26,818 nucleotides of DNA from a bacterium (lineage in GTDB: Bacteria > DRYD01). The stretch is taken from NCBI GenBank assembly GCA_030549815.1, contig JAUQQQ010000015.1, positions 1 through 26,818 of the forward strand. The letters are read 5' to 3'. The notes under the pieces are model-generated. The model made no database searches and was not told the DNA's origin. It worked only from the letters and a program-made list of their open reading frames with translations. Shown one piece after another: positions 15,737 through 23,726 of the stretch. Numbering within the stretch: position 1 is the stretch's first letter; each line of letters begins with the position of its first letter. A program made the position numbers and the translations under genes.

Positions 15737-15747
15737 TCACCTCCTTA
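15737..15747 (-). promoter_or_regulatory. Perfect extended Shine-Dalgarno of the protease gene
   Basis: TAAGGAGGTGA on the minus strand is an 11-base match to the usual 16S rRNA 3' end complement, six bases before the ATG at 15730. It fixes the start and shows that the polar N-terminus is genuine. Confidence 0.9.
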
Positions 15748-15772
15748 CCCATAAATTTTAGATAAAACTAAA

Positions 15773-15805
15773 TAAAAAAAACATTGCACTTTTTAAAAAA
15801 ATGTT
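15773..15805 (-). terminator. Weak candidate terminator after the inositol-phosphate synthase gene
   Basis: On the minus strand AACATT and AATGTT (15805-15800 and 15785-15780) can pair around a 14-base loop, followed by a run of T. The stem is short and A/T-rich, so partial read-through into the protease gene is possible. Confidence 0.25.
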
Positions 15806-17021
15806 AATTTTTGATCGGAATTTTTTTATAGAATTCTAAGAGTAAATTAAAAGCATCGAAAAATGATAAAACAAGTTTATCCTTGTATAGTGGTATATTA
15901 CTTCTTGAATACCTACTTCTTAATGGATGCTTGAAATATATAGCCAAATGCTCTTGGATTCCATAATTTTGATTTCTTCGAGAAAAATCCATATGTTTAA
16001 TAAGATCTAAAACAAGGGGTGCAGCAAGAATAGAATCTCTACCCAACCAGTTTATCTTAAAACTCATAGGTAATCCTAAAAATCCTTCAAAATCAATACT
16101 ATCCCAAGCTTCCTTATTATCATACCTTGGTCTATAATAGCTAATATCGACAACATGCTCAAAATCTGAGTAGCCCAAGATCGGTTCAAGGACGCTCAAT
16201 TTATCCTCTATTTTTAAAGCTTTATGTTCAGGTCTCGATAACACCTTCCCATCATTATTACCTAAAATATTAGTACTATACCATCCAATTAGCTTAAAAT
16301 TTCTTATTTTTAACATTGGAGCAATTAAGGTTTTCATAAGCGTTTGCCCAGTATTACCGTCCATCCCTGCCAATGGAACTTTATTTTTAATGGCTAAATC
16401 CTCTACAAAATCAAGCTGCAAGGTTAAATTTGGTGTAAAATCCACAAACGGGCAACCTTCAAGAATAGCACCAACAGCATAAGCAACAGAAGAAGGTAAA
16501 TAATTACCATCTAACATTGTAAGATCTTCAAAGCATACTTTATTCAAATCTTCTAACTTTCTCCTATTCTTAAGAGGTAATCCTAAATAAACTACAACAA
16601 CATTTTCCAAGTTATTTTTCTTTTTAAATTCTTCTATATCTTTTCTTACCATATTCACTGCTTCCATGAAATTTTTTAGATTCCACATCTTGATAGAATA
16701 ATCACTATTTATTGCTTCATCAGTATCCCATTCATTTACATATCCTTTCAAAGGTGTTAATCTTTTAAGAAATTCTTCCGAGTTTTTATATAATTCAAAA
16801 GGTATTATTTTGTGATAGTTAGCAGCTTGGAAAGCGTCAGTATAAAATACATCCCATCCACCAAAAACCATTTCTTCTTCCTTAACAAAATCTATATCTT
16901 TAAAATAGTTTGTTGCTAAAATACTTCCTAAACTTTTCTTTTCGCTTTCAGCTTTAACACCGCTTACAACTGTATTAGCTACCGCACCGTTTAAACCAAC
17001 AAGCATCACACCTATCATCAT
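15804..17021 (-). CDS. myo-Inositol-1-phosphate synthase
   Basis: Converts glucose-6-phosphate to L-myo-inositol-1-phosphate with bound NAD+, the first step to inositol lipids or the thermophile solute di-myo-inositol phosphate. The N-terminal Rossmann strand and turn (IGVMLVGLNGAVAN) are visible. Family motifs include GMDGNTGQTLMKTLIAPML, WYSTNILGNNDG and LSRPEHKALKIEDK, and a C-terminal GRDSILAAPLVLDLIK follows. The open frame begins at 17027, but AAAGGGG directly abuts that ATG. The in-frame ATG at 17021 is six bases from the SD and fits the family's short N-terminus better. It lies about 19 nt after the UbiA-family gene and is last in the leftward six-gene unit. Confidence 0.92.
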   Translation of the reverse strand: MMIGVMLVGLNGAVANTVVSGVKAESEKKSLGSILATNYFKDIDFVKEEEMVFGGWDVFYTDAFQAANYHKIIPFELYKNSEEFLKRLTPLKGYVNEWDTDEAINSDYSIKMWNLKNFMEAVNMVRKDIEEFKKKNNLENVVVVYLGLPLKNRRKLEDLNKVCFEDLTMLDGNYLPSSVAYAVGAILEGCPFVDFTPNLTLQLDFVEDLAIKNKVPLAGMDGNTGQTLMKTLIAPMLKIRNFKLIGWYSTNILGNNDGKVLSRPEHKALKIEDKLSVLEPILGYSDFEHVVDISYYRPRYDNKEAWDSIDFEGFLGLPMSFKINWLGRDSILAAPLVLDLIKHMDFSRRNQNYGIQEHLAIYFKHPLRSRYSRSNIPLYKDKLVLSFFDAFNLLLEFYKKIPIKN

Positions 17022-17040
17022 TACCATCCCCTTTCACTTA

Positions 17041-17949
17041 TTACTTTATTAATAAACCAATTCCGATTAAAAACAAAGAAATATAACCAATATTAACTTG
17101 ATTTTTCATAACAGGCAAATGCTTCTGTAAATCAATGTAATTCAAACTGTTAACAAAATTCCTAATAAAAAGAGGCACAGTTATCAATGAAGCTATTGAA
17201 AAAATAGGTAAAAAACCAATATACACTAAGTAAATTATCAAAGCATAGTAAATAATCATCATAAAAGCATAGATAAAGGCAGTATTTTTTCTACCAAACC
17301 TAACTATCCAGTTTCTAACATTAGCTTTCTTATCATTTTCATAGTCAGGAAATTCGTTTATAACAAGGACAGTTGATTTCCATAAACCGGGTAGCAAAAA
17401 AAGTAAAAACGTATTAAAGTCAATAACGTATTTATCAGGCTCAAACATAGAAAAATACGTCCCGAATGTAATACAAGAAAAACCGATTATCATTGCTAAT
17501 TCCCCTAAACCTGCAGGTTTAAAAACAGGTGTATATAGTAAAATCATCATTCCACCAATAAGTCCAATTAAAAGTATTATTTTATGTTGAAAACTTAGAT
17601 AAATCCCGATAGATGCTCCTATCAAAAATAAAAGGATGGCAAAAGTTCCCATCTCAAATGGAGATATGAGCCCTTTAACAAGATATCCTCCTCCTCCACT
17701 GTATTCTGAAACCGCTTCAATAGTATCGTTACCCCTTAGATAATCAAAAACTTCATTGAAAGCATTAACAGAAAGATGTAAAACAAGTGCTCCAACCAGA
17801 GTTAATACAGCATTAAGCAGATCAAAATATCCCCTGTTTAAAGCCATTGCCAAACCAATAAACCAACAAGGAACAGACATTAAAATAATATGCGGCCTTA
17901 AAGCTACGATATATTCTCCAATCCTATTAATCTGAAAATTAAAAACCAT
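17041..17949 (-). CDS. UbiA-family prenyltransferase (MenA-like)
   Basis: An integral membrane enzyme that attaches an isoprenoid chain to an aromatic or other acceptor. The first Asp-rich motif NEVFDYLRGND (65-75) and the second DYEND (202-206) bind the prenyl diphosphate through Mg2+. About eight or nine hydrophobic helices are apparent. SGGGGYLVKGL (about 84-94) after the first motif resembles MenA-type members, so 1,4-dihydroxy-2-naphthoate prenylation (menaquinone) is one possibility. Lipid-forming UbiA members are another. The start is supported by AAAAGGGA six bases upstream. A 64-nt gap separates it from the methyltransferase gene, and it is closely followed by the inositol-phosphate synthase gene. 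Confidence 0.85.
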   Translation of the reverse strand: MVFNFQINRIGEYIVALRPHIILMSVPCWFIGLAMALNRGYFDLLNAVLTLVGALVLHLSVNAFNEVFDYLRGNDTIEAVSEYSGGGGYLVKGLISPFEMGTFAILLFLIGASIGIYLSFQHKIILLIGLIGGMMILLYTPVFKPAGLGELAMIIGFSCITFGTYFSMFEPDKYVIDFNTFLLFLLPGLWKSTVLVINEFPDYENDKKANVRNWIVRFGRKNTAFIYAFMMIIYYALIIYLVYIGFLPIFSIASLITVPLFIRNFVNSLNYIDLQKHLPVMKNQVNIGYISLFLIGIGLLIK

Positions 17950-18013
17950 AAAAATCCCTTTTAAATAGTATTCTCAAAACTTTCACACTTACCTTTATTG
18001 AGAACTAAAAGCC

Positions 18014-19483
18014 CTATAAATTTTGTATAATGAACTGTGCTTTAGAAGAAGGGATTTCACTTATAATCTTTCCATTTTTAATAACCGCACATCCTATAAC
18101 TAAACCGTTATACTTTACAGCAACAAAAGGAAAGCCATTCAACCTTTGCTCCTTAAAACTACTCAAATCGATTTCTTGTCTACTTAAGAATCTTTTTAGC
18201 AAATTAACATCAAATTTTAACTCAACAAAATTATCCGAAATATATCTATTCATTAACGTTAAGAATGAACTGGTTGGTTTATATATTTTTAGTGGTTTAA
18301 AAAATCTGAGAGCTTTTAGTCCAAAATATTCAACAGTCAAAGGTCCTTTTTGCTTTACCAGAAATTCCATGTTTGACTTTACAAATATCTCCGAAATCTT
18401 ATCCTCCTTATCCTTGTAAAACCAAAAATAATCGCTAATAATATCCAAAGGAATACCAAAGAATTTTAAGGATTCATAAACAAAAGATGGATCTATCTCT
18501 TTTATCTTATACACTTGGTAAATATGATCTTTGTCTTTTGTAATAATAGCTAAAGATTTATCAGGTGTTACTTCTTTTTTGTTTGGTAAGATTTTACTTA
18601 AAAACATTCCACCCATGTTTATCGGTTCTATTCTAACACTGTACCTTAAATTATCATCAAAAGATAATTCTTTAAATCTTAAAATTCCGTTAGAAAAATT
18701 AGGAAGCAAATTTTTAACAGGTAAAACTTTTATTCCCTTTTCCTTTATACATCTATCAACATTATACTCGTTTTCCAAAGGGTTGAAAGTGCATGTAGAA
18801 TATACTATTTCAGTAGATGGGTAAGATATATCCACAGCCCTTGATAGTATCGAATACTGCAAAGAAGAAACATAATCAACAAAATTCTTGTGCTTGTTAA
18901 TATTGTAATTATAGTAATCATCCAGATTGGATTCTGCAGAGCAAGGGACATCCGCTAAAATGAAATCGATTTCCTTATTCGTTATGAAAGGAAAGAATTT
19001 AGCATTACATTGAGTGACAATTATATTAATAGTTCCCATTCTTTGGACATTATGAATTAAACTCTTTATCCTATCAGAGCCAATATCATTGGCAATGATA
19101 GTTGAATTAGGAAAAATAGACGCAAGTAATATAGCTTTACCTCCTGGAGAAGCACATAAATCTATTACCAAATCAACATTTTGCTTTTTTGAAAAAGAAT
19201 AAACAACTGCAGCAGATGCCAAATCTTGGATGTATAAATATCCCAACAAATGCTCAGGTTTCTTACTGATGTTACCTTTTTTTACAATAAAATAGTTTTC
19301 AATAAACTCAGATTTCTCTATTTCTAAATCTTCATAATTCAATAAAGCATTAATTATGTTTTCTTTGTTTTCTTTTATCGTGTTCACTCTGAAATATACG
19401 GGTTTAGGTTTAACGAGGTTTTCAAAAAATTTTTCTTTATCCTGGATAAAATCGTATTCCTTTAAAACTTCCCTGTAATCCAT
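18014..19483 (-). CDS. RNA (cytosine-5) methyltransferase, RsmF/NOP2-Sun family
   Basis: A SAM-dependent enzyme that makes 5-methylcytosine in rRNA or tRNA. The SAM motif DLCASPGGK spans about 108-116. Motif IV ADVPCS contains Cys181 (release) and motif VI STCTFNP contains the nucleophile Cys231. The C-terminal half (about 270-489) is an extra RNA-binding region ending in a PUA-like segment (FPFVAVKYNGLVIGCAVIK), the architecture of RsmF (YebU) rather than RsmB. At 489 aa it is close to E. coli RsmF (about 480). The exact target base is not deducible. It begins 13 nt after the stop of the acidic helical protein gene, without an SD. Confidence 0.9.
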   Translation of the reverse strand: MDYREVLKEYDFIQDKEKFFENLVKPKPVYFRVNTIKENKENIINALLNYEDLEIEKSEFIENYFIVKKGNISKKPEHLLGYLYIQDLASAAVVYSFSKKQNVDLVIDLCASPGGKAILLASIFPNSTIIANDIGSDRIKSLIHNVQRMGTINIIVTQCNAKFFPFITNKEIDFILADVPCSAESNLDDYYNYNINKHKNFVDYVSSLQYSILSRAVDISYPSTEIVYSTCTFNPLENEYNVDRCIKEKGIKVLPVKNLLPNFSNGILRFKELSFDDNLRYSVRIEPINMGGMFLSKILPNKKEVTPDKSLAIITKDKDHIYQVYKIKEIDPSFVYESLKFFGIPLDIISDYFWFYKDKEDKISEIFVKSNMEFLVKQKGPLTVEYFGLKALRFFKPLKIYKPTSSFLTLMNRYISDNFVELKFDVNLLKRFLSRQEIDLSSFKEQRLNGFPFVAVKYNGLVIGCAVIKNGKIISEIPSSKAQFIIQNL

Positions 19484-19496
19484 TTAATTTTTTAAA

Positions 19497-21290
19497 TTAA
19501 GTGAAAAGATTTTCTATAATTTCTCCCGCTTTTTTCTTTAGATTTCTTGAAAAAACATTACTATCCATTACCATCATACAAAATTTTCCAAGGTTATCAA
19601 GAGATATGATTTGATTATTTCGCAAATAATCAAGAAATTGGGAAAGCAATTTTTCCTCTCTTTCAGACCATTCAATGAATTCATTATTCGCAATATAGTT
19701 ATGAAAATTAACCTTATTATAAAATTTAAAACTATCCACCATTTCTGCTAAACTATTAAAATTTTCATTAGAAAGCAAAACGTAAACAATATTTTTTATA
19801 AATATATCCGCCTTATTCTGATCAAATTTTTGGGAAAGTTCTATTATTTTTTTTACTTTCTCAAACTTTTCTTCGAGATATTTTTCATCGAAAATAAATG
19901 TTTCCAAAGTTTCCCAACTATTTTCTTTTCCCTCTTCAATTAACTTTCTAAATTCTTCATTATTAAGATCTATTTCATCATCAAAGAATTTTTTTAAAAC
20001 AATCATTAATTCATCTTTTTCCTTCTTTTCATCATGTTTTGTTAGTAATTCATCAATATCTTGAGATATCTCTTCAAAAACTTGCTCGATTTCTTCTTTT
20101 GCTTCCTTTTTTTCCTCTTTTACTTGCTCATTTTCCTCTTCCAACGTTCTCTCTTCAAATTCTTTAACATTTTCAATATATTCTTCATTAATTTTAGTTT
20201 CCTTTTGATATTCTACTACCTTTTCTTCTTTAACAAATTTAGAAGAATTTATTTCGATTAAAGCATCCTCAAAAAAAAGATATTCACTTTCAACATCTGA
20301 AAGATCTATTTCAACATTCAAATTTTCAATATTACAAATTTCCAAGTATCTTTGAATTATTGCCAAATATATACCCCCATAATTTTCCTTAACATAGTTT
20401 TTTAGCTGTTCTTTTAAACCATCATTTTTAGTTAAAACATAATAAACAAGTTTATAAAATATGTTTTGCAGCAAAGATGATTCAATTTCAGGAGTAAAAA
20501 TCAAGGTAGGAGTGTTATTTTTTAGTGAAAATAAGAAATGATGAAGAAACAGAGATTTCAAATCTGCCTCTTTATCATTAATTTTATCAAAAATCTTATC
20601 CAATAATTTTATATCTTTAAAATACATAGAGAAGAGGATAAACAGAAAATAATAATCAAAATTGGACATTTGATTCAAAAATTCCTCAATTTTATATCCC
20701 AAAGCATAAAGCAGGTTCAAATAAATTAATTTTTCTAAGTAATTAGAAATAGCGAATTTATCAAGAATAATCTTGAAAAACTTTTCTGTATAATCAGGGT
20801 TATTCTTCAAAATGAGAACAAAATTAAAAAAATCAGTGTTATTTTTAGTAATTAAATCGAGTATTTGACTTTCCAACCCAGGAAATGATTCGATTAATCC
20901 CTTTATCAGCATGTATCTTTTATTTGATTTAATTAAAGGATTATTAAAAACTTCATTGAATACCCATTCCTTAAAATCGTTTTCTTTTTTTATTTCTTTT
21001 ATTTTTCTAATTATGATTAAAACTTTCAACTCGTCTAATTCTTCTTTCATAAGTATATTAACAAGTTTATTATAAGCCTGATCATTATTAAACTGAGTAT
21101 TAAGTAAATACCCAAAAGCTTCCAATCTGTATTTCAGGTCAACCGAACTGTTTTCAAATACGTTAGTAAATATTTCTATTGCTCTATTTTTTTCTTCTTC
21201 ATCTTCGGAATTAAAAAGTATTTTTGCTTTGGCAATTTCCAATTTTGGGGAAAATTCTTTTTCCTGATCCTTCAATAAAATCACCCCCAT
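19497..21290 (-). CDS. Acidic helical-repeat protein with Glu/Lys-rich coiled-coil region, 597 aa
   Basis: Not recognised. Residues about 1-330 are alpha-helical, with a TPR/HEAT-like texture (KAKILFNSEDEEEKNRAIE and similar). About 345-420 is extremely rich in Glu and Lys (FEERTLEEENEQVKEEKKEA) and likely coiled coil or disordered. About 430-597 is again helical. No signal peptide or membrane helix is seen. The ATG at 21290 overlaps pheS by 10 nt. A TTG at 21275, five bases after GGGGGTGA, is a plausible alternative start with a better SD. It may share a scaffold role with the TPR-like protein at 5707-7218, with which it has similar composition. I infer this from texture only. Confidence 0.7.
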   Translation of the reverse strand: MGVILLKDQEKEFSPKLEIAKAKILFNSEDEEEKNRAIEIFTNVFENSSVDLKYRLEAFGYLLNTQFNNDQAYNKLVNILMKEELDELKVLIIIRKIKEIKKENDFKEWVFNEVFNNPLIKSNKRYMLIKGLIESFPGLESQILDLITKNNTDFFNFVLILKNNPDYTEKFFKIILDKFAISNYLEKLIYLNLLYALGYKIEEFLNQMSNFDYYFLFILFSMYFKDIKLLDKIFDKINDKEADLKSLFLHHFLFSLKNNTPTLIFTPEIESSLLQNIFYKLVYYVLTKNDGLKEQLKNYVKENYGGIYLAIIQRYLEICNIENLNVEIDLSDVESEYLFFEDALIEINSSKFVKEEKVVEYQKETKINEEYIENVKEFEERTLEEENEQVKEEKKEAKEEIEQVFEEISQDIDELLTKHDEKKEKDELMIVLKKFFDDEIDLNNEEFRKLIEEGKENSWETLETFIFDEKYLEEKFEKVKKIIELSQKFDQNKADIFIKNIVYVLLSNENFNSLAEMVDSFKFYNKVNFHNYIANNEFIEWSEREEKLLSQFLDYLRNNQIISLDNLGKFCMMVMDSNVFSRNLKKKAGEIIENLFT

Positions 21291-22357
21291 AAACTATTAA
21301 ACTCGAGATAATTTTCGAAAAACATTCTTATGTCAGGTATTTTATATTTAAGCATAGCAATTCTTTCTATACCCATTCCAAAAGCAAACCCGCTAAATTT
21401 TTCGTAATCGATTCCGACGTTTCTTAAAACGACAGGATTAATCATTCCACATCCGAGTATTTCTATCCATCCCGTTCCCTTACAAACACTACATTGACTG
21501 TTTTGTTGATTACAGGCAAAACAGCTAACAGACATCTCTGCGCTGGGCTCAGTAAATGGAAAATAGCTTGGCACAAAATTAACTTTACTATTTACCCCAA
21601 AATACTTTCCAACAAACTTATATAATGTCCTAATTAAATCCAAAAAACTGATTCCTTCATCTATAGAGAAACCTTCTAATTGGTGGAATTGAAAAGAGTG
21701 AGTAGCATCCATATTATCTCTTCTGTAGCATTTACCTATAGAGATAGCTTTTATCGGAGGCTTTCTCTTCTCAAGAATCCTGATTTGCATATTGGAAGTA
21801 TGAGTCCTTAAAATTCCGTTTTGCAAATAGAAAGTATCCCACATATCTCTGGCAGGATGGTCAGAAGGAATGTTAAGTGCCTCGAAATTATGATACTCAT
21901 CTTCTATTTCAATACCATCAATAATTTCAAAACCAAGCTCTGCAAAGACATTCATTAATTCTTCTTGAACTATTGTAAGTATATGAAAATGTCCCTTCTC
22001 TTTGAAGGTATAATTAACAGACAGGTCTAAATTTGTATAATATTTTAATTCCTTTTCTTTCTCTTCTATTTTTTCTGTTATGCTTTTAACAAAGCTTTCT
22101 ATTTCTTGTTTAAATTCATTAATTTCTTTTCCTAATTCTTTTCTTTGTTGTTGGTCGAGTTTTGATAATTGGTTTAAAAGGGAAGCAATAATTCCTTTTT
22201 TTGAGAGGAACCCAGATTTTAGGGTTTCAATTTTTTTCTTAATTTCGTTAATCTTTTCTTTTACATTTTTTGCATTTTCTATTTTTTCAATTTCTTTTTC
22301 TATTTCGGACGCAATTTTCCAGAAACTTTCTTTGTAATCATCCTTTATTATACTCAT
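21281..22357 (-). CDS. pheS: Phenylalanine-tRNA ligase alpha subunit
   Basis: The catalytic class II subunit that charges tRNA-Phe. An N-terminal coiled coil (about 15-105) for tRNA binding is followed by HPARDMWDTFYL, RTHTSNMQIR, motif 2 GKCYRRDNMDATHSFQFHQLEG and motif 3 FAFGMGIERIAMLKY. FPFTEPSAEMSVSC is followed by a four-Cys insertion (CFACNQQNSQCSVC) before KGTGWIEILGCGM, a probable zinc knuckle seen in many bacterial PheS. The 358-aa length is normal. pheT, the beta subunit normally next door, is absent from the window; the downstream neighbour is the acidic helical protein instead. It starts 12 nt after the upstream secreted-protein gene and has no SD. Confidence 0.96.
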   Translation of the reverse strand: MSIIKDDYKESFWKIASEIEKEIEKIENAKNVKEKINEIKKKIETLKSGFLSKKGIIASLLNQLSKLDQQQRKELGKEINEFKQEIESFVKSITEKIEEKEKELKYYTNLDLSVNYTFKEKGHFHILTIVQEELMNVFAELGFEIIDGIEIEDEYHNFEALNIPSDHPARDMWDTFYLQNGILRTHTSNMQIRILEKRKPPIKAISIGKCYRRDNMDATHSFQFHQLEGFSIDEGISFLDLIRTLYKFVGKYFGVNSKVNFVPSYFPFTEPSAEMSVSCFACNQQNSQCSVCKGTGWIEILGCGMINPVVLRNVGIDYEKFSGFAFGMGIERIAMLKYKIPDIRMFFENYLEFNSLWG

Positions 22358-22369
22358 AAATTGATAATT

Positions 22370-23449
22370 CTATTTAAATTCAACAATTTCCTGCTTTATT
22401 GGTCCTATTTCTTCAATAGATAATTTTACTTTGTCGGAAGAGATGTTTTTATCATATTGTATGTCGTATTTAGCGAAATAAACAAATCCTGTAACAGTCC
22501 CTCCTGGTGGGACAGCGGTATCTAAACCAACATCGTATTTTACTGCCTTATACCTTTTTCCATCGCTTCCTATTAAATAAATCTTGTAAGCAAATGGAGA
22601 AAGGGGAAGTGGTTGATTGTAAGTATTAAATACGGTTATCTCAAAAATAAAGAAATCGTCTATATTTGTAGAACTTACCAAATTCTTGTAATAATTTTCG
22701 AGGTAATTTTTATCATAGATTGCCTCCTTGTATCCATGCAAGATAGTCCTTGCTTTTGCTAATTCATCATTAAGATAAACTATTTGAATATAGGAGTCAG
22801 GTATATTTTGATTATTCATTTGTGGCCCCTTAACATTTTGGAAAGTATTCCACAGATTTCCCAACAAATTGAACAAGAAAAAATTAGATACAGCAGAAGA
22901 AACTCCTGAAACTCCTGAAATTTCGGAAAGTAATCTGTAATTTTCATATTGATTATAAAGTAGGAAAACTTGGGTAGGGTCTATGATAACACGAGTTGGA
23001 ACATTGGAGTTAGGACCAAATTTTATTACCTTAGTATTCTTTGCCAAAACCTGACTATAGTATTTCAATCCATCATTGAGTTTATCATAAGGTAAACTGG
23101 ACGAAACATTCGAAACATTGTAAACATTAATATCCTTAGGTTTAACATCAACTTCTGCTTTACCTTGTGAATAAACAAAATATAGAGTATCACCGGTATT
23201 GATTTGTCCTTCAACTATTGAAAGCAAAACATTTTTATTTTCATCTATTTGTTCAATTTTTACTTTACCAACTTTTTGGTTAGATCTATAAACATCCAAA
23301 ACATCACCTTGTTTTAGTACTACATAAACTTTTCCATAAAAGTAATTATCAACTTGTTTGTATATAACACCAACGATGTTATAATCTTGAGCAAGAGTGA
23401 GGAAAGTGATTAATATAAAGATTAAAGCAATGATAATAATTTTTTTCAT
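22370..23449 (-). CDS. Secreted protein of unknown function, 359 aa
   Basis: Residues 1-20 are a clear signal peptide (MKKIIIIALIFILITFLTLA, then Q), so the product goes to the periplasm or cell surface. About 22-95 is a beta-rich domain (VYVVLKQGDVLDVYR, VGKVKIEQIDENKNV) reminiscent of FlgT/CsgG-side assembly or SH3-like modules. About 265-359 is another beta-rich region (FEITVFNTYNQPLP, VPPGGTVTGFVYFAKYD) resembling DUF4352-type immunoglobulin-like domains. The middle is Asn/Ser-rich. GGGGGTG seven bases upstream (23457-23463) supports the start. It is the first gene of the leftward six-gene unit and is divergent from the porin gene. The function is unknown. Confidence 0.8.
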   Translation of the reverse strand: MKKIIIIALIFILITFLTLAQDYNIVGVIYKQVDNYFYGKVYVVLKQGDVLDVYRSNQKVGKVKIEQIDENKNVLLSIVEGQINTGDTLYFVYSQGKAEVDVKPKDINVYNVSNVSSSLPYDKLNDGLKYYSQVLAKNTKVIKFGPNSNVPTRVIIDPTQVFLLYNQYENYRLLSEISGVSGVSSAVSNFFLFNLLGNLWNTFQNVKGPQMNNQNIPDSYIQIVYLNDELAKARTILHGYKEAIYDKNYLENYYKNLVSSTNIDDFFIFEITVFNTYNQPLPLSPFAYKIYLIGSDGKRYKAVKYDVGLDTAVPPGGTVTGFVYFAKYDIQYDKNISSDKVKLSIEEIGPIKQEIVEFK

Positions 23450-23541
23450 ATTTCAACACCCCCTATTTTGAGATTTCAACAAAAATACTTTCCTATCCTA
23501 TATCTATAAACAAATTTATTGAAAATATTTTTTATCAAAAT

Positions 23542-23559
23542 TATTGATAAATATCAATA
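23542..23559. promoter_or_regulatory. 8+8 palindrome in the divergent region, candidate operator
   Basis: TATTGATA and TATCAATA are exact inverted repeats with a two-base centre. Each strand presents TTGATA, a fair -35 hexamer, so the site could be an operator or paired -35 elements for the divergent porin and secreted-protein genes. No convincing -10 box is seen at ideal spacing. The region is very AT-rich, so chance is possible. Confidence 0.35.
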
Positions 23560-23624
23560 AAAATTAAATATTTTTCAGGTTGGTTTTTAAGAAGGAGAAA
23601 AGAAAAATAGGTTTAATAAATAGA

Positions 23625-23702
23625 TTTAGAAGGTGGAGTGTGGGGTAAGAATAGGAAGAAACGAAGGAAAGTCCTATCTTGAGCCCACGCGCACCTTCTA
23701 AA
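23625..23702 (+). ncRNA. Structured 5' leader hairpin of the porin mRNA (candidate cis-regulatory RNA)
   Basis: Three stacked helices form one 78-nt hairpin. The outer helix is 23625-23635 with 23692-23702 (11 perfect pairs, TTTAGAAGGTG). After a 2x1 internal loop the middle helix is 23638-23644 with 23684-23690 (seven pairs, one G-U). After a 2x3 internal loop the inner helix is 23647-23656 with 23672-23680 (nine pairs, one bulged A). The 15-nt apical loop is purine-rich, AGAAACGAAGGAAAG. The stems are far richer in G/C than the flanks. The structure ends eight bases before the porin SD. I do not match it to a known riboswitch. It could be an mRNA-stabilising leader, a protein- or ligand-binding element, or a small RNA. 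Confidence 0.65.
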
Positions 23703-23710
23703 AATAAACA

Positions 23711-23718
23711 AAAGGAGG
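23711..23718 (+). promoter_or_regulatory. Shine-Dalgarno site of the porin gene
   Basis: AAAGGAGG, eight bases before ATG at 23727. It decides the start: the frame is open back to 23679, but only the 23727 start gives a proper signal peptide and leaves the leader hairpin untranslated. Confidence 0.9.
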
Positions 23719-23726
23719 TCGTGCGT

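Noticed and set aside
17971-18004. Inverted repeat TTCTCAA/TTGAGAA upstream of the UbiA-family gene
   Set aside because: There are only seven pairs around a 20-base loop with no T-run. This is weak and likely by chance in AT-rich sequence, though the 64-nt gap could hold a promoter.
22860-22925. Short direct repeat (ACTCCTGA twice, 22903-22918) inside the secreted-protein gene
   Set aside because: It encodes a small Ser/Gly/Val repeat (SGVSGVSS) in a linker. It is not a mobile element or array.
23625-23702. Leader hairpin as part of RNase P RNA (it contains GGAAAGTCC)
   Set aside because: Only this short string matches. The length of about 78 nt and the absence of the other conserved RNase P segments exclude it.
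23679-23726. Sixteen extra N-terminal codons for the porin (start at 23679)
   Set aside because: The extension would lie within the leader hairpin and SD and would bury the signal peptide. ATG 23727 has a perfect SD and a proper signal sequence.
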